Assembly: GCF_900560745.1 (NCBI RefSeq)
Contig: NZ_LR025085.1
Coordinates: 186,001-250,000 of the forward strand
Length of the DNA stretch: 64,000 bases
From: Buchnera aphidicola (Cinara strobi)
GTDB lineage: Bacteria > Pseudomonadota > Gammaproteobacteria > Enterobacterales > Enterobacteriaceae
Direction of reading: 5' to 3'
Part shown: one piece after another, positions 1 through 9,993 of the stretch
Position numbering within the stretch: the first letter of the stretch is position 1
Layout: each line of letters starts with the position of its first letter
Made by a program: the position numbers and the translations under genes
The notes under the pieces: generated by a model
Told to the model about the DNA's origin: nothing
The model's input: the letters and a program-made list of their open reading frames with translations, nothing else
The model's database searches: none

Positions 1-580
1 CTTTAAAATTTAAGTGAAATTTTTTAAATATTTTTATATAAATTTGTTTCATATTTTCATATGTTTTTTTTAATGATTTTTTATTCATATGAAAAGAATA
101 TGCATCTTTCATAATGAATTCTATCGATCGAATGACACCAAATCTAGGTCTTATTTCATCTCTAAATTTTTTTTGTATTTGATAAAATACAATTGGTAAT
201 TGTTTGTATGAATAGATTTCTTGACTAAAGATATGATTTATTGCTTCTTCATTTGTTGGATTTAATACATATTCTTGTTTTTTTCGGTTTAGAAAGTGTA
301 TTAACTCTTCCCCGTATAGTTTGTTTCGCCCGCTTTGACTCCATAAACTAATAGGATGTATTATAGGTATACAAATTTCGTGGTATCCATTTTTGTCCAT
401 AATATTAGAAATAATGTTTATAACTTTTTTAATTACCCTGTAGCCAGTCGGAAGCCAGGTATATATTCCAGAAGATAACATGCGAATCATTCCTGCTCGT
501 AACATTAGTTGATGACTAATAGCTTCAGTATTGATAGGTTTTTCTTTTATGGTAGAAAGTAAATATTTAGTAGTATACAT
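1..580 (-). CDS. proS: Prolyl-tRNA synthetase, N-terminal part (cut by window edge)
   Basis: Class II aminoacyl-tRNA synthetase that charges tRNA-Pro. About 193 N-terminal codons are visible; the rest lies left of the window. The start ATG (578-580, minus) has a strong ribosome site, AGGAGTT, directly upstream. The opening resembles bacterial ProRS (SHQLMLRAGMIRMLSSGIY), followed by the class II motif 2 region with FRDEIRPRFG and then IMKDAYSFH. One oddity is RSIEF where the enteric enzymes have RSREF, an Arg to Ile change that I read directly from the codon. The gene is divergent from flhB. Confidence 0.95.
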   Translation of the reverse strand, partial: MYTTKYLLSTIKEKPINTEAISHQLMLRAGMIRMLSSGIYTWLPTGYRVIKKVINIISNIMDKNGYHEICIPIIHPISLWSQSGRNKLYGEELIHFLNRKKQEYVLNPTNEEAINHIFSQEIYSYKQLPIVFYQIQKKFRDEIRPRFGVIRSIEFIMKDAYSFHMNKKSLKKTYENMKQIYIKIFKKFHLNFK

Positions 581-997
581 TTCAACTCCTTTAATATACA
601 AAATAAATGTAATTAAAAAATTTTATGATTTTTATTTATTATAAATAAATTTTTCTTAATTATTTTAATTAAATGTAATATTTTGTATGTGAGTACATAT
701 AATATATATTTTGGATATAATAATAATTATTATATATTAATATTTTTAATATTAGAGTATTTAATTTATAATTATTAGTAAGTATCATAATACATGATCA
801 ATAAGTATAATAAAAAATATTTATAAGATAGAATTATTATATCTTGAAGAAATTAAATTTAAATAAAAATAATGAATATATGATTCATATAAGATTCATT
901 TTTATAAATATTTTTTAATTTAATTAATAGAATTAGTAATTTTTTTCTAAAAAAAATTGAATTAATATTAAATAATTTTTAAGTAAGGTATAATTTG
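581..997. other. Divergent spacer proS/flhB
   Basis: 417 bases of A+T-rich sequence between two divergent genes, so promoters for both must lie here. I see the proS ribosome site at its left end and the flhB site (AAGGT, 985-989) at its right end, but no reading frame, RNA gene or convincing sigma70 pair that I would defend. Confidence 0.6.
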
Positions 998-2050
998 ATG
1001 AGCAACAATTCATATGAAGATAAAACAGAAGAACCCACTCCTCATAAAATTAAAAAATTTAAAGATAGCGGAGAAACACGATGTTTATATGATTTAAATT
1101 CATTTTTTATATTACTATTTTTTTTTTTATTTTTTTATATAAATAAAAAATTTGTTTTTTTATATTTTATAAATTTATTTATATCTAGTTTAACGTTTAA
1201 TTCAACTATAGCAAATATTGAAGAATTAACTTTTATGATTTTATTTAAGAACATAAAAATTTTTATTTTCTTTTTTTCAATATTTTTTTTTGGAATATTA
1301 TCCATATTGGTTTTTTTGCCAACTTTTATTTATGGAAAAACTATTAGGATTAGATTTTTAGGAATTAGACTAATTTTTTTAAATTTTTTAAGTCATATTA
1401 AAAAAAAGAATTTTTTTAGTTCATTTCTTGAAAGTGTATTTATTTTTTTTAAAATTTTTTTTATTTCCATGGTTATTTTTTATTTCTTACATAAAAATTA
1501 TATTTTATTATATAGGTTATCTAGATTTTCATTATTTTTTAGTTTATTTTTTTGTATTAATTTTATTTTTAAATATATTTTTATTTTAATAGGTTCTATT
1601 TTAGTAATAGCAATTATAAATACATTAATGCAGTATATACAATATTTGCGAAATATTCGTATGACTATTCAAGAAGTAAAAGAAGAGTATAAAGAATTAG
1701 AAGGTAATCCATTAGTTAAACAAAGAATTGGATTATTAAAACAAAAAACAATAAAAAATTTTATTGTACCTGAATTAGTACAATCAGATATAATTATTTT
1801 TAATTCAGTCGATTGCTGCGCTGTAGCTATAAAATATAATACAAAAACTATATCTTTTCCTAAGGTAGTGTCTAAAGGTTTAGGGAATTTTGCATTAAGA
1901 ATTATAAAAATTGCAAAAAAAAATAATATTCCTATTTTTTTTTCAAAGTCTTTAGCTGTATTTTTATACTATCATACATTTCCTAGAAATGATATACCGG
2001 ATAATATTCATAAATCTATTGTTTATATTTTGTCACAGGCTAAAAAATAA
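998..2050 (+). CDS. flhB: Flagellar type III export protein FlhB with altered autocleavage motif
   Basis: Inner-membrane component of the flagellar export gate; in motile bacteria its cytoplasmic domain switches export from rod/hook to filament proteins after self-cleavage. The N-terminus has the family signature EDKTEEPTP, then very Phe/Ile-rich membrane segments to about residue 220, then the cytoplasmic domain. I start at ATG 998, with AAGGT 8 bases upstream, rather than the TTG at 995. The 350 residues are a little shorter than E. coli FlhB (382). The cleavage motif NPTH is replaced by N269-S-V-D (codons 1802-1813), while the following VAIKY and FPKVVSKG are conserved. The gene precedes flhA, as in E. 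coli. Confidence in identity is high; loss of cleavage is inferred from family knowledge. Confidence 0.95.
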   Translation: MSNNSYEDKTEEPTPHKIKKFKDSGETRCLYDLNSFFILLFFFLFFYINKKFVFLYFINLFISSLTFNSTIANIEELTFMILFKNIKIFIFFFSIFFFGILSILVFLPTFIYGKTIRIRFLGIRLIFLNFLSHIKKKNFFSSFLESVFIFFKIFFISMVIFYFLHKNYILLYRLSRFSLFFSLFFCINFIFKYIFILIGSILVIAIINTLMQYIQYLRNIRMTIQEVKEEYKELEGNPLVKQRIGLLKQKTIKNFIVPELVQSDIIIFNSVDCCAVAIKYNTKTISFPKVVSKGLGNFALRIIKIAKKNNIPIFFSKSLAVFLYYHTFPRNDIPDNIHKSIVYILSQAKK

Positions 2051-2136
2051 AATATTAAAAATTATTTTTTTTATTTATATATAAATTATATTGTATTTTT
2101 CATAATTAATACACCCTTCTTTAGGAGAATAAGTCA

Positions 2137-4233
2137 TTGATAGAAAATATTTTTTTTTTATTACGATTTTTTAAAAAGATTAATGCTAATACTTGGTATT
2201 TCTTATCTGTTCCATTGTTAATTTTGATGATTTTAATTTTACTTATTTTGCCGCTACCTACTTTTATTTTAGATGTATTCTTTATATTTAATATTGTTAC
2301 TTCGATTATTATTTTAATTGTTTCCATGTTTCTTAAAAAAAATTTAGATTTTTCTTCTTTTCCTGCTGTTTTATTATTTTCGACATTGTTACGATTATCT
2401 TTGAATATTGCTTCTACTCGTATAATTTTATTAAATGGACATACAGGTTCTTTTTCTGCAGGGCGAGTTATAGAATCATTTGGTTTTTTTTTAATTAAAG
2501 GAAACTTTTTTATCGGTTTCATTATTTTTTGTATTTTAATTATTATAAATTTTTTAGTTATAACTAAAGGTTCTGGGAGAATTGCGGAAGTTAGCGCTCG
2601 ATTTATTTTGGATGCGTTACCAGGGAAACAGATGGCAATTGATGCAGATTTAAACGCAGGAATTATTTCTGAAAAAGAAGCTACAAGAAGACGAATTAAT
2701 GTTCACCGAGAAGCGGATTTTTATGGATCTATGGATGGAGCGAGTAAATTTGTAAGAGGTGATGCTATCGCTGGAATTATAATAATGACTATAAATATTA
2801 TAGGAGGCTTTGTTATAGGAATGTTGCAGCATGGGATGTCTTTTTCTGAGGCGATTAAAACATACGGTGCTTTAACTATTGGTGATGGATTAGTAGCTCA
2901 AATCCCTTCATTGATGATATCCATTGCTTCTGGTGTTATTTTAACTCAAACTAGTTCTGATAAAAATAATATTAGTGGGGAAATAGTTAATCAGATTTTT
3001 AATAATTATCAAGTAATTTTTTCCAGCGGTATTATTTTTTTTATTTTTGGTGTAATTCCAGGAATGCCGAACTTTATTTTTTTATTTTTTTCAGTTATTT
3101 TATTTATTTTATCCGGGTATTTATACAAACGTGATTTTATAAATAAACTTTCTAATTCAATGGTATATATAGAAGAAAAGAAATTATCTAATTTCTCATG
3201 GAATGATATTCACTTTGAATATTTATCTACTTTAGAGTTAAGTCCTGTTTTCTTAAAATCGATGTATCAAGATAAACATAGTTATTTATTAAAAAATTTA
3301 TATATTTTAAGAAAAGATATTTCTCAAGATTTTGGATTTTTAATTTCTAAAATTCATATTACTTATAACCCTGAATTAAAGAATGGACAATATAGATTTT
3401 TAATAAAGGGCGTTGAATTAGGATCTGGAGATATTTTTTTAGATAAGATATTAGTTTTAGGTAATCAACAAACATTTATTAAAATTACTGGAATTAAAGT
3501 AATAGAACCATTTTTTTGCTCTGAGGCTTTTTGGATAGATGAAGATATTAAAGAAAAAGTTATAAAAAAAAAACTTACAATAATAAATTCAAGTTCAATT
3601 ATTATTGCTCATGTTAATAACATTATTAGAAATCGCTTATTTGAATTATTTGGATTTCAAGAAACACAGCAATTATTAGAGCGTGTTTCTCAAAGTTTTC
3701 CAAAATTAGTTGATTATTTAATACCAAATATTATTTCTTTAACTACGTTGCAAATGGTATTACAAAACTTATTAAAAGATGGTATTCCTATTAAAGATAT
3801 TAGAACAATTTTAGAAACTTTAATAAAGCATGGTAATAGTTTTAAGGATAATATTGATCAATTAACGTCTATCACTCGAATGGAATTAAAGGATTTTATT
3901 ACACAAAAATTTTTTTTGAAAAACAAACATATTTATGCCATTGGATTAAGTTCTAAAATAGAATCAATTTTGTTAAAATTAGTTAGTGATAAAGATAATC
4001 AATTAGAACCGATTTTTTCTGAAAAATTAATTGAACAAACTAAAAAAACTATTTTACTTCAAGAAAAAGATAATCTTCCATTAGTATTAGTAACTCACCC
4101 TCAATTACGTATTTTATTGTCTAAATTATTTTCGAAAAGTATTTCTAACTTAACCGTATTATCTTTTTTAGAGATTTCTGAAGATTGTGTAATTAAAATA
4201 ACGTATTTTGTTGGTATGAATTTAGATTCATAA
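2137..4233 (+). CDS. flhA: Flagellar export gate protein FlhA
   Basis: Large integral membrane component of the flagellar type III export apparatus. At 698 residues it is full length (E. coli 692). The N-terminal half has about eight hydrophobic segments and the FHIPEP-family signature, seen as AEVSARFILDALPGKQMA at about residues 150-168, followed by IDADLNAG. The C-terminal half is the cytoplasmic docking domain. Translation probably begins at TTG 2137, since AGGAGA lies 8 bases upstream (2123-2128) and no ATG fits. It lies 86 bases behind flhB on the same strand and is probably co-transcribed. Unlike FlhB, its signature region looks well conserved, so the gate itself appears to be under selection. 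Confidence 0.96.
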   Translation: MIENIFFLLRFFKKINANTWYFLSVPLLILMILILLILPLPTFILDVFFIFNIVTSIIILIVSMFLKKNLDFSSFPAVLLFSTLLRLSLNIASTRIILLNGHTGSFSAGRVIESFGFFLIKGNFFIGFIIFCILIIINFLVITKGSGRIAEVSARFILDALPGKQMAIDADLNAGIISEKEATRRRINVHREADFYGSMDGASKFVRGDAIAGIIIMTINIIGGFVIGMLQHGMSFSEAIKTYGALTIGDGLVAQIPSLMISIASGVILTQTSSDKNNISGEIVNQIFNNYQVIFSSGIIFFIFGVIPGMPNFIFLFFSVILFILSGYLYKRDFINKLSNSMVYIEEKKLSNFSWNDIHFEYLSTLELSPVFLKSMYQDKHSYLLKNLYILRKDISQDFGFLISKIHITYNPELKNGQYRFLIKGVELGSGDIFLDKILVLGNQQTFIKITGIKVIEPFFCSEAFWIDEDIKEKVIKKKLTIINSSSIIIAHVNNIIRNRLFELFGFQETQQLLERVSQSFPKLVDYLIPNIISLTTLQMVLQNLLKDGIPIKDIRTILETLIKHGNSFKDNIDQLTSITRMELKDFITQKFFLKNKHIYAIGLSSKIESILLKLVSDKDNQLEPIFSEKLIEQTKKTILLQEKDNLPLVLVTHPQLRILLSKLFSKSISNLTVLSFLEISEDCVIKITYFVGMNLDS

Positions 4234-4261
4234 TTTATATATAGAAAAATTATATTAAAAT

Positions 4262-5977
4262 TTACATTTTTTTTACTGTTTTTATCCCTAGTAAATATAG
4301 TCCTTTTTTAATTACTTTTGCAGTTAAAGAAGATAATTTCATTCTACTTGCTTTGATGTGTTTTTCTTTTGCGGATAGTATAGAACAATTTTCATAAAAT
4401 TTTGAAAATTTTTCAGCTAGGTCGTATAAGTAATTACACATCAAGTGCGGTGTTCCATATTTTTCTAGCATTAGTAGAGTTTTTTCAAATTGAAGAATAG
4501 AAAAAGTTAATTTTCGTTCGTAATTCGTAAAAATTTTTATTTTATTTTTGTTGCACAGATATTTTAATTTACCTTTATTCATAATTGATTGAATCCTAGT
4601 ATAGGCATATAAAATATAAAGAGCAGTGTTTCCTTCTAGAGACAACATCTGATCCCAATTAAAAATATAATTTAAGGTTCTATTTTTTGATAAATCAAAA
4701 TATTTAATAGATCCTATTCCTATACGTTCTGAAATTTTATTTATATCTTTATTAGATATAATGTTATTTTTTTTTATTATTATTTTTTTTGCTCTGGAAA
4801 TACTTTCATTTAACAGATCCATTAATTGAATAGTTATTCCGTTACGTGTTTTAAAGGGTTTTTTATTTTTATCGAGTATCATTCCAAAGGAATGATGTTC
4901 TAGTATTGTTTTTTTAGGTATATAATTTGCTTGTTTTGCTATATCCCATACTTGTAAAAGATGTTGTTTTTGCCTACTATCAATATAATAAATTATTCGA
5001 TCAGCATGAAGGGTTTCGCAACGGTATTTTAGACATGCAAGATCTGTTGTTGTATATAAAAACGCTCCATCTTTTTTTTTTATAATCACTCCCATTTTTT
5101 TTCCTAATCGATTTGTAAATTTTTTTAAATATACTAACGTGCATTTATTATATTTAATTGCAATTTTTTTTTTTTTTAAATCAGATATTATTTCAGGTAT
5201 CATAAAATGATAATAACTTTCCCCGCGAATATCTTTATCAGTTAGAGAAACATTTAATTTTTTATATATTAATTTGTTTTTTTTTATAGTTGATTGAACT
5301 AATATATTCCATATTTTTAAACACTTTTTATTTTTCTTTTGAAGTTTAACTATGTTTTTTTTTACTTGACTGGCAAAAAATGGATCTTTTTTATAATTTA
5401 AATAGGCATCATGATATGTAATATCATTACTTTGATTAATAGAAGGTTTTTTAAGTTGAAATTGTGTAATCAGCATACCAAACGGAGTTCCCCAATCACC
5501 AATATGATTTTGCTTTATAACATTATGACCTAAAAACTCCATTACTCGAGCAGTTACATCCCCTAGAATGGTTGATCGTAGGTGACCTATATGCATATTT
5601 TTTGCTATATTAGGGGAAGAATAATCAATAACTATAGTTTTCTTTTTTTTTTTTGAAATATTCAAATTCTTTGAAATAAACATTTTGTTTACATGTTTAC
5701 ATAACCAACTAGATCTTAGGGTAATATTAATAAAACCATTTTTAGAAACTGATATTTTTTTATAAATATTAGATTTTTCCATATCACAGGAGATTTTTTT
5801 TGCTAATTCATACAAAGAACCCGGCATTGTATTTTTCAATTTGATAATACCATTTATTTGATAATCGATATCGTTACTTTTTATATTTTTTTTAATTAAA
5901 GGATCAAAATTTTTTTTTAATCCATTTTTTATGCAGATTTGTTGTATTTTTTTTTTTAAATATTTTTGTATGTTCAT
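4262..5977 (-). CDS. argS: Arginyl-tRNA synthetase
   Basis: Class I synthetase charging tRNA-Arg; 571 residues, normal length. The HIGH motif is present in NMHIGHLRST at about residue 128, and the ArgRS version of the second signature appears as FKTRNGITIQL (ArgRS typically lacks a canonical KMSKS). The C-terminal anticodon-binding helical domain ends in LLGIKTVKKM. The coding strand carries several long A runs (14 A at 5164-5177, 12 near 5643), all in frame and read as lysine codons. Convergent with flhA (28-base gap) and divergent from the rRNA unit. Confidence 0.97.
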   Translation of the reverse strand: MNIQKYLKKKIQQICIKNGLKKNFDPLIKKNIKSNDIDYQINGIIKLKNTMPGSLYELAKKISCDMEKSNIYKKISVSKNGFINITLRSSWLCKHVNKMFISKNLNISKKKKKTIVIDYSSPNIAKNMHIGHLRSTILGDVTARVMEFLGHNVIKQNHIGDWGTPFGMLITQFQLKKPSINQSNDITYHDAYLNYKKDPFFASQVKKNIVKLQKKNKKCLKIWNILVQSTIKKNKLIYKKLNVSLTDKDIRGESYYHFMIPEIISDLKKKKIAIKYNKCTLVYLKKFTNRLGKKMGVIIKKKDGAFLYTTTDLACLKYRCETLHADRIIYYIDSRQKQHLLQVWDIAKQANYIPKKTILEHHSFGMILDKNKKPFKTRNGITIQLMDLLNESISRAKKIIIKKNNIISNKDINKISERIGIGSIKYFDLSKNRTLNYIFNWDQMLSLEGNTALYILYAYTRIQSIMNKGKLKYLCNKNKIKIFTNYERKLTFSILQFEKTLLMLEKYGTPHLMCNYLYDLAEKFSKFYENCSILSAKEKHIKASRMKLSSLTAKVIKKGLYLLGIKTVKKM

Positions 5978-6152
5978 AGATGTACCTGTATTGAGAAATT
6001 TACTATATTTTTAGATAATTGTTCTAATCTCTTAATATTATTTTTATTAATACTTTTAAATTTTATTATATAATGACTAGGTAATGTTGTAAATGCTGTA
6101 CATTTTTATGTTTTTTATAAATATAATTCTTATTAATTAAATTAAAAATATG

Positions 6153-6180
6153 TTGACTTTTTTCAAAAAAGGAATAAGAT
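6153..6180 (+). promoter_or_regulatory. Putative sigma70 promoter of the 16S rRNA unit
   Basis: TTGACT (6153-6158) and TAAGAT (6175-6180) are separated by 16 bases, close to the consensus TTGACA/TATAAT pair. The position, just upstream of boxA and the 16S processing stem, is where an rrn promoter should be. Transcription would begin near 6187. I see no GC-rich discriminator of the kind linked to stringent control in E. coli. Confidence 0.65.
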
Positions 6181-6197
6181 AGATCTTGTAATAAAAA

Positions 6198-6209
6198 TGT
6201 TCTTTAAAA
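6198..6209 (+). promoter_or_regulatory. rrn boxA antitermination element
   Basis: TGTTCTTTAAAA matches the E. coli rrn boxA TGCTCTTTAACA at 10 of 12 positions and has the same layout: promoter, boxA, then the 5' arm of the 16S processing stem. In E. coli this RNA element recruits NusB/NusE and, with NusA, NusG, S4 and SuhB, makes rRNA transcription resistant to Rho. Confidence 0.75.
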
Positions 6210-6217
6210 AAATATTT

Positions 6218-6239
6218 CAGAAAGTTTATGTGGGCACAT
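6218..6239 (+). ncRNA. 5' arm of the pre-16S RNase III processing stem
   Basis: Positions 6221-6239 pair with 7905-7923 downstream of 16S over 19 base pairs, including two G-U pairs (6230/7914 and 6239/7905). Pairing extends outward through 6218-6220 with 7924-7926. The sequence TGTGGGCAC resembles the E. coli pre-16S leader. The stem encloses only the 16S gene; the tRNAs lie outside it. This is the expected target of the RNase III encoded by rnc in this window. Confidence 0.8.
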
Positions 6240-6323
6240 GAAAATTAAATGTTCAGATAAAAATTATTCATGATTAATTTTATTGAAAAATAAAATTACT
6301 TGTGTAATAAAAAAGTTATACTT

Positions 6324-7882
<1,559 letters not shown>

Positions 7883-7904
7883 AAATATTTAGCATTTAAT
7901 TGGA

Positions 7905-7926
7905 GTGTGCCCATATAAACTTTTTG
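7905..7926 (+). ncRNA. 3' arm of the pre-16S processing stem
   Basis: Complementary to 6218-6239 (see the 5' arm). It lies 22 bases past the mature 16S end and 15 bases before tRNA-Ile, so cleavage would free 16S from the tRNA part of the transcript. Confidence 0.8.
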
Positions 7927-7941
7927 TTATATCAATAAAAC

Positions 7942-8015
7942 AGGCTTGTAGCTCAGCCGGTTAGAGCACACCCCTGATAAGGGTGAGGTCGGTGGTTCAA
8001 GTCCACTCAGGCCTA
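7942..8015 (+). tRNA. tRNA-Ile (anticodon GAT)
   Basis: A 74-base cloverleaf nearly identical to E. coli tRNA-Ile-GAU. Acceptor AGGCTTG pairs with the end CAGGCCT plus discriminator A; the anticodon GAT is at 7976-7978; the T arm contains GGTTCAAGTCC. The terminal CCA is not encoded (TAT follows), so it must be added enzymatically. It sits in the 16S unit as in the Ile/Ala type of enteric rrn spacer. Confidence 0.97.
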
Positions 8016-8049
8016 TATTATTCTTTCCTTTTAGTAAAAAAAGAAAAGG

Positions 8050-8122
8050 GGGGCTATAGCTCAGCTGGGAGAGCGCCTGCTTTGCACGCAGGAGGTCAGC
8101 GGTTCAATCCCGCTTAGCTCCA
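8050..8122 (+). tRNA. tRNA-Ala (anticodon TGC)
   Basis: A 73-base cloverleaf close to E. coli tRNA-Ala-UGC. Acceptor GGGGCTA pairs with TAGCTCC plus discriminator A; the anticodon TGC is at 8083-8085; the T arm contains GGTTCAATCCC. CCA is not encoded. It is the last gene of the 16S unit: no 23S follows, and the next gene is dnaQ, 242 bases downstream. Confidence 0.97.
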
Positions 8123-8131
8123 AAATTTATT

Positions 8132-8160
8132 AAAAAATTTTTTATTTTTTTTATTTATTT
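8132..8160 (+). terminator. Possible terminator of the 16S-tRNA unit
   Basis: Directly after tRNA-Ala there is a run of A then T (AAAAAATTTTTT) followed by a further T-rich stretch. This could form a weak A-U hairpin with a U tract, and an end to the truncated rrn unit is expected here because 23S does not follow. The composition makes such patterns common by chance. Confidence 0.3.
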
Positions 8161-8364
8161 TTATTAATAAATTATAAAGAGTTTAATATGTATGCTTTTT
8201 ATAAATTATATTTTTATTATATCCTTTCTATTTAGTTTATTTTCTTAAATTTAAAGTAATTCGTTAAATCAGAAAATATTCATGTCTAATTTTTTCAGAA
8301 TATATGAATAATTTTATTTTATTCTATTCTAATATTTTTTAATTATTAAAATACTATCCTAAAT

Positions 8365-9072
8365 ATGATAAATAAATTTAATAATAGACAAGTTGTTTTA
8401 GATATAGAAACAACTGGAATGAATAAATATGGTTGTATATACTTAAATCATAAAATTATAGAAATCGGAATTATCGAAATTATTGATAGAAAATATACAG
8501 GGAAGTATTTACACTATTATTTAAATCCTGAAAGAAGAATTGAACCTGAAGCTTATAAAGTACATGGGATTTCTGAAAATTTTTTATTAGACAAACCATT
8601 TTTTTCAGATATTTATGTAAATATTATTAATTTTATTAAAAACTCTAATATTATTGTTCATAATGCTGTTTTTGATATCAGTTTTTTAAATTATGAATTT
8701 AGTTTATTAAAAAACCGAATTAAAAAAATAAAAGAATTTTCTACTATTACAGATACTTTGTTACTTGCTAGAAAATTATTTCCTGGAAAAAAAAATAGTT
8801 TAGATGCATTATGTAATAGATATAAAATTATTAATGTCAATAGAAATGTACACAGTGCATTGTTAGATGCTAAAATATTAATGAAAATATATTTATATAT
8901 GACGAGTAAGCAAAAAAAAATAAAATTTAACGTTAAAAATAATTCTTTTTTACAATTAGATAAAAAAAAAATTACTACACCCGAAAATTCTTTTAAAATT
9001 CTTTACTCTTCACTTCAAGAAAATATAAAACATAAAAAATATATGGATATGATAAAAAAAAAAATTTTTTAG
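8365..9072 (+). CDS. dnaQ: DNA polymerase III epsilon subunit (proofreading exonuclease)
   Basis: The 3'-5' exonuclease that proofreads the replicative polymerase. It has 235 residues (E. coli 243). All DEDDh residues are visible: D13 and E15 in DIETTG, D104 in HNAVFD, and H163 with D168 in HSALLD. The C-terminal tail, which binds the alpha subunit in E. coli, is lysine-rich and poorly conserved. In E. coli dnaQ is followed by a tRNA-Asp gene (aspV), and the same pair is kept here, with tRNA-Asp 60 bases downstream. Confidence 0.96.
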   Translation: MINKFNNRQVVLDIETTGMNKYGCIYLNHKIIEIGIIEIIDRKYTGKYLHYYLNPERRIEPEAYKVHGISENFLLDKPFFSDIYVNIINFIKNSNIIVHNAVFDISFLNYEFSLLKNRIKKIKEFSTITDTLLLARKLFPGKKNSLDALCNRYKIINVNRNVHSALLDAKILMKIYLYMTSKQKKIKFNVKNNSFLQLDKKKITTPENSFKILYSSLQENIKHKKYMDMIKKKIF

Positions 9073-9132
9073 AAATTTTTATATTGATTTTTTATTTTTA
9101 AGGGATATAATAAATATTATAATTTATAAAAT

Positions 9133-9206
9133 GGTGTGGTAGTTCAGTTGGTTAGAATATCGGCCTGTCACGCCGGGGGTCGCGGGTTCGAGTCCCGTCC
9201 ACACCG
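9133..9206 (+). tRNA. tRNA-Asp (anticodon GTC)
   Basis: A 74-base cloverleaf: acceptor GGTGTGG pairs with CCACACC plus discriminator G; the anticodon GTC is at 9167-9169; the T arm contains GGGTTCGAGTCCC. CCA is not encoded. It is placed directly after dnaQ as in E. coli. Confidence 0.97.
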
Positions 9207-9354
9207 TAAATATTTTTATATTTTTATTTATATTTTTATATATATAAATTTATATATTTTTAGTAATATTGGTATTTTTTATAAATTAATTTATATTTTA
9301 CAAATCAAAAAATCATTTTTATAAAATTTATTTTTATAAATATAATTTGGAATT

Positions 9355-9909
9355 ATGAGAATGAATCAAAATAATATTTTTAACGATTCTGGATGTGATA
9401 AAGAAAAAAATTTTTCTAAAGATTCTAATGAATCCTCGTTAAACAAATTATCCAAAAAAGAAATTAAATTATTAGATTTTCAGTCAGAATTAAAAAAAAA
9501 GTCTGAAAAATATACAAGCAAAATTAAAAAAATAAAAACTAGATTAAGCAAAAAAATTTTTAATACATATAATTTTTTTTTAGAAAAATATTTTTCATCT
9601 ATTTTGCCGGTCATTGATAGTATTGATGCATCGATAAGTTTGCTTGATCGATCTCATAGTAATCTTGAAGAAATTTATTCTGAATTAAAAGATATACAGA
9701 AAAAATTTTTATCTGTTTTTGATCAATTTAATGTTGTAGCTATTAACTCTGTTAATATTCCATTTGATCCATTAATACATCAAGCTATTTCTATTGATTT
9801 TTCTAGAAAATATGAAAACAATTTTGTTGCATGTATTATACAAAAAGGTTATTCATTAAATAATCGATTATTAAGACCAGCTCTAGTATCTGTTTCTCAA
9901 ATCAAATAA
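9355..9909 (+). CDS. grpE: Nucleotide exchange factor GrpE
   Basis: Co-chaperone that releases ADP from DnaK. It has 184 residues (E. coli 197): a charged N-terminal part, a lysine-rich coiled-coil helix at about residues 40-80, and the C-terminal beta domain with IPFDPLIHQAIS and a terminal LRPALVSVSQ typical of the family. Start is ATG 9355 or ATG 9361, with GGA upstream; the second gives the more usual spacing. I see no convincing heat-shock promoter between tRNA-Asp and the start. Confidence 0.93.
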   Translation: MRMNQNNIFNDSGCDKEKNFSKDSNESSLNKLSKKEIKLLDFQSELKKKSEKYTSKIKKIKTRLSKKIFNTYNFFLEKYFSSILPVIDSIDASISLLDRSHSNLEEIYSELKDIQKKFLSVFDQFNVVAINSVNIPFDPLIHQAISIDFSRKYENNFVACIIQKGYSLNNRLLRPALVSVSQIK

Positions 9910-9993
9910 AAATAAATTTTACTAAATTTATTAATCCTTAAAATAAAAAATTATATATTAAGATATTTTTAAATCTTAATATAAGGAAGAATT

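Larger units (their letters stand above)
5978..6323. other. Divergent spacer argS / 16S rRNA with rrn leader
   Basis: 346 bases that contain the rrn promoter (6153-6180), boxA (6198-6209) and the 5' arm of the 16S processing stem (6218-6239), each listed separately. The left part should hold the argS promoter, which I cannot pick out from the A+T background. No reading frame or further RNA gene is visible. Confidence 0.75.

Noticed and set aside
2121-2522. A 133-codon frame antisense to flhA
   Set aside because: Shadow of flhA; no similarity, and flhA is clearly the gene.
9136-9324. A 62-codon open frame
   Set aside because: It begins inside tRNA-Asp and continues into A+T spacer; no family similarity.
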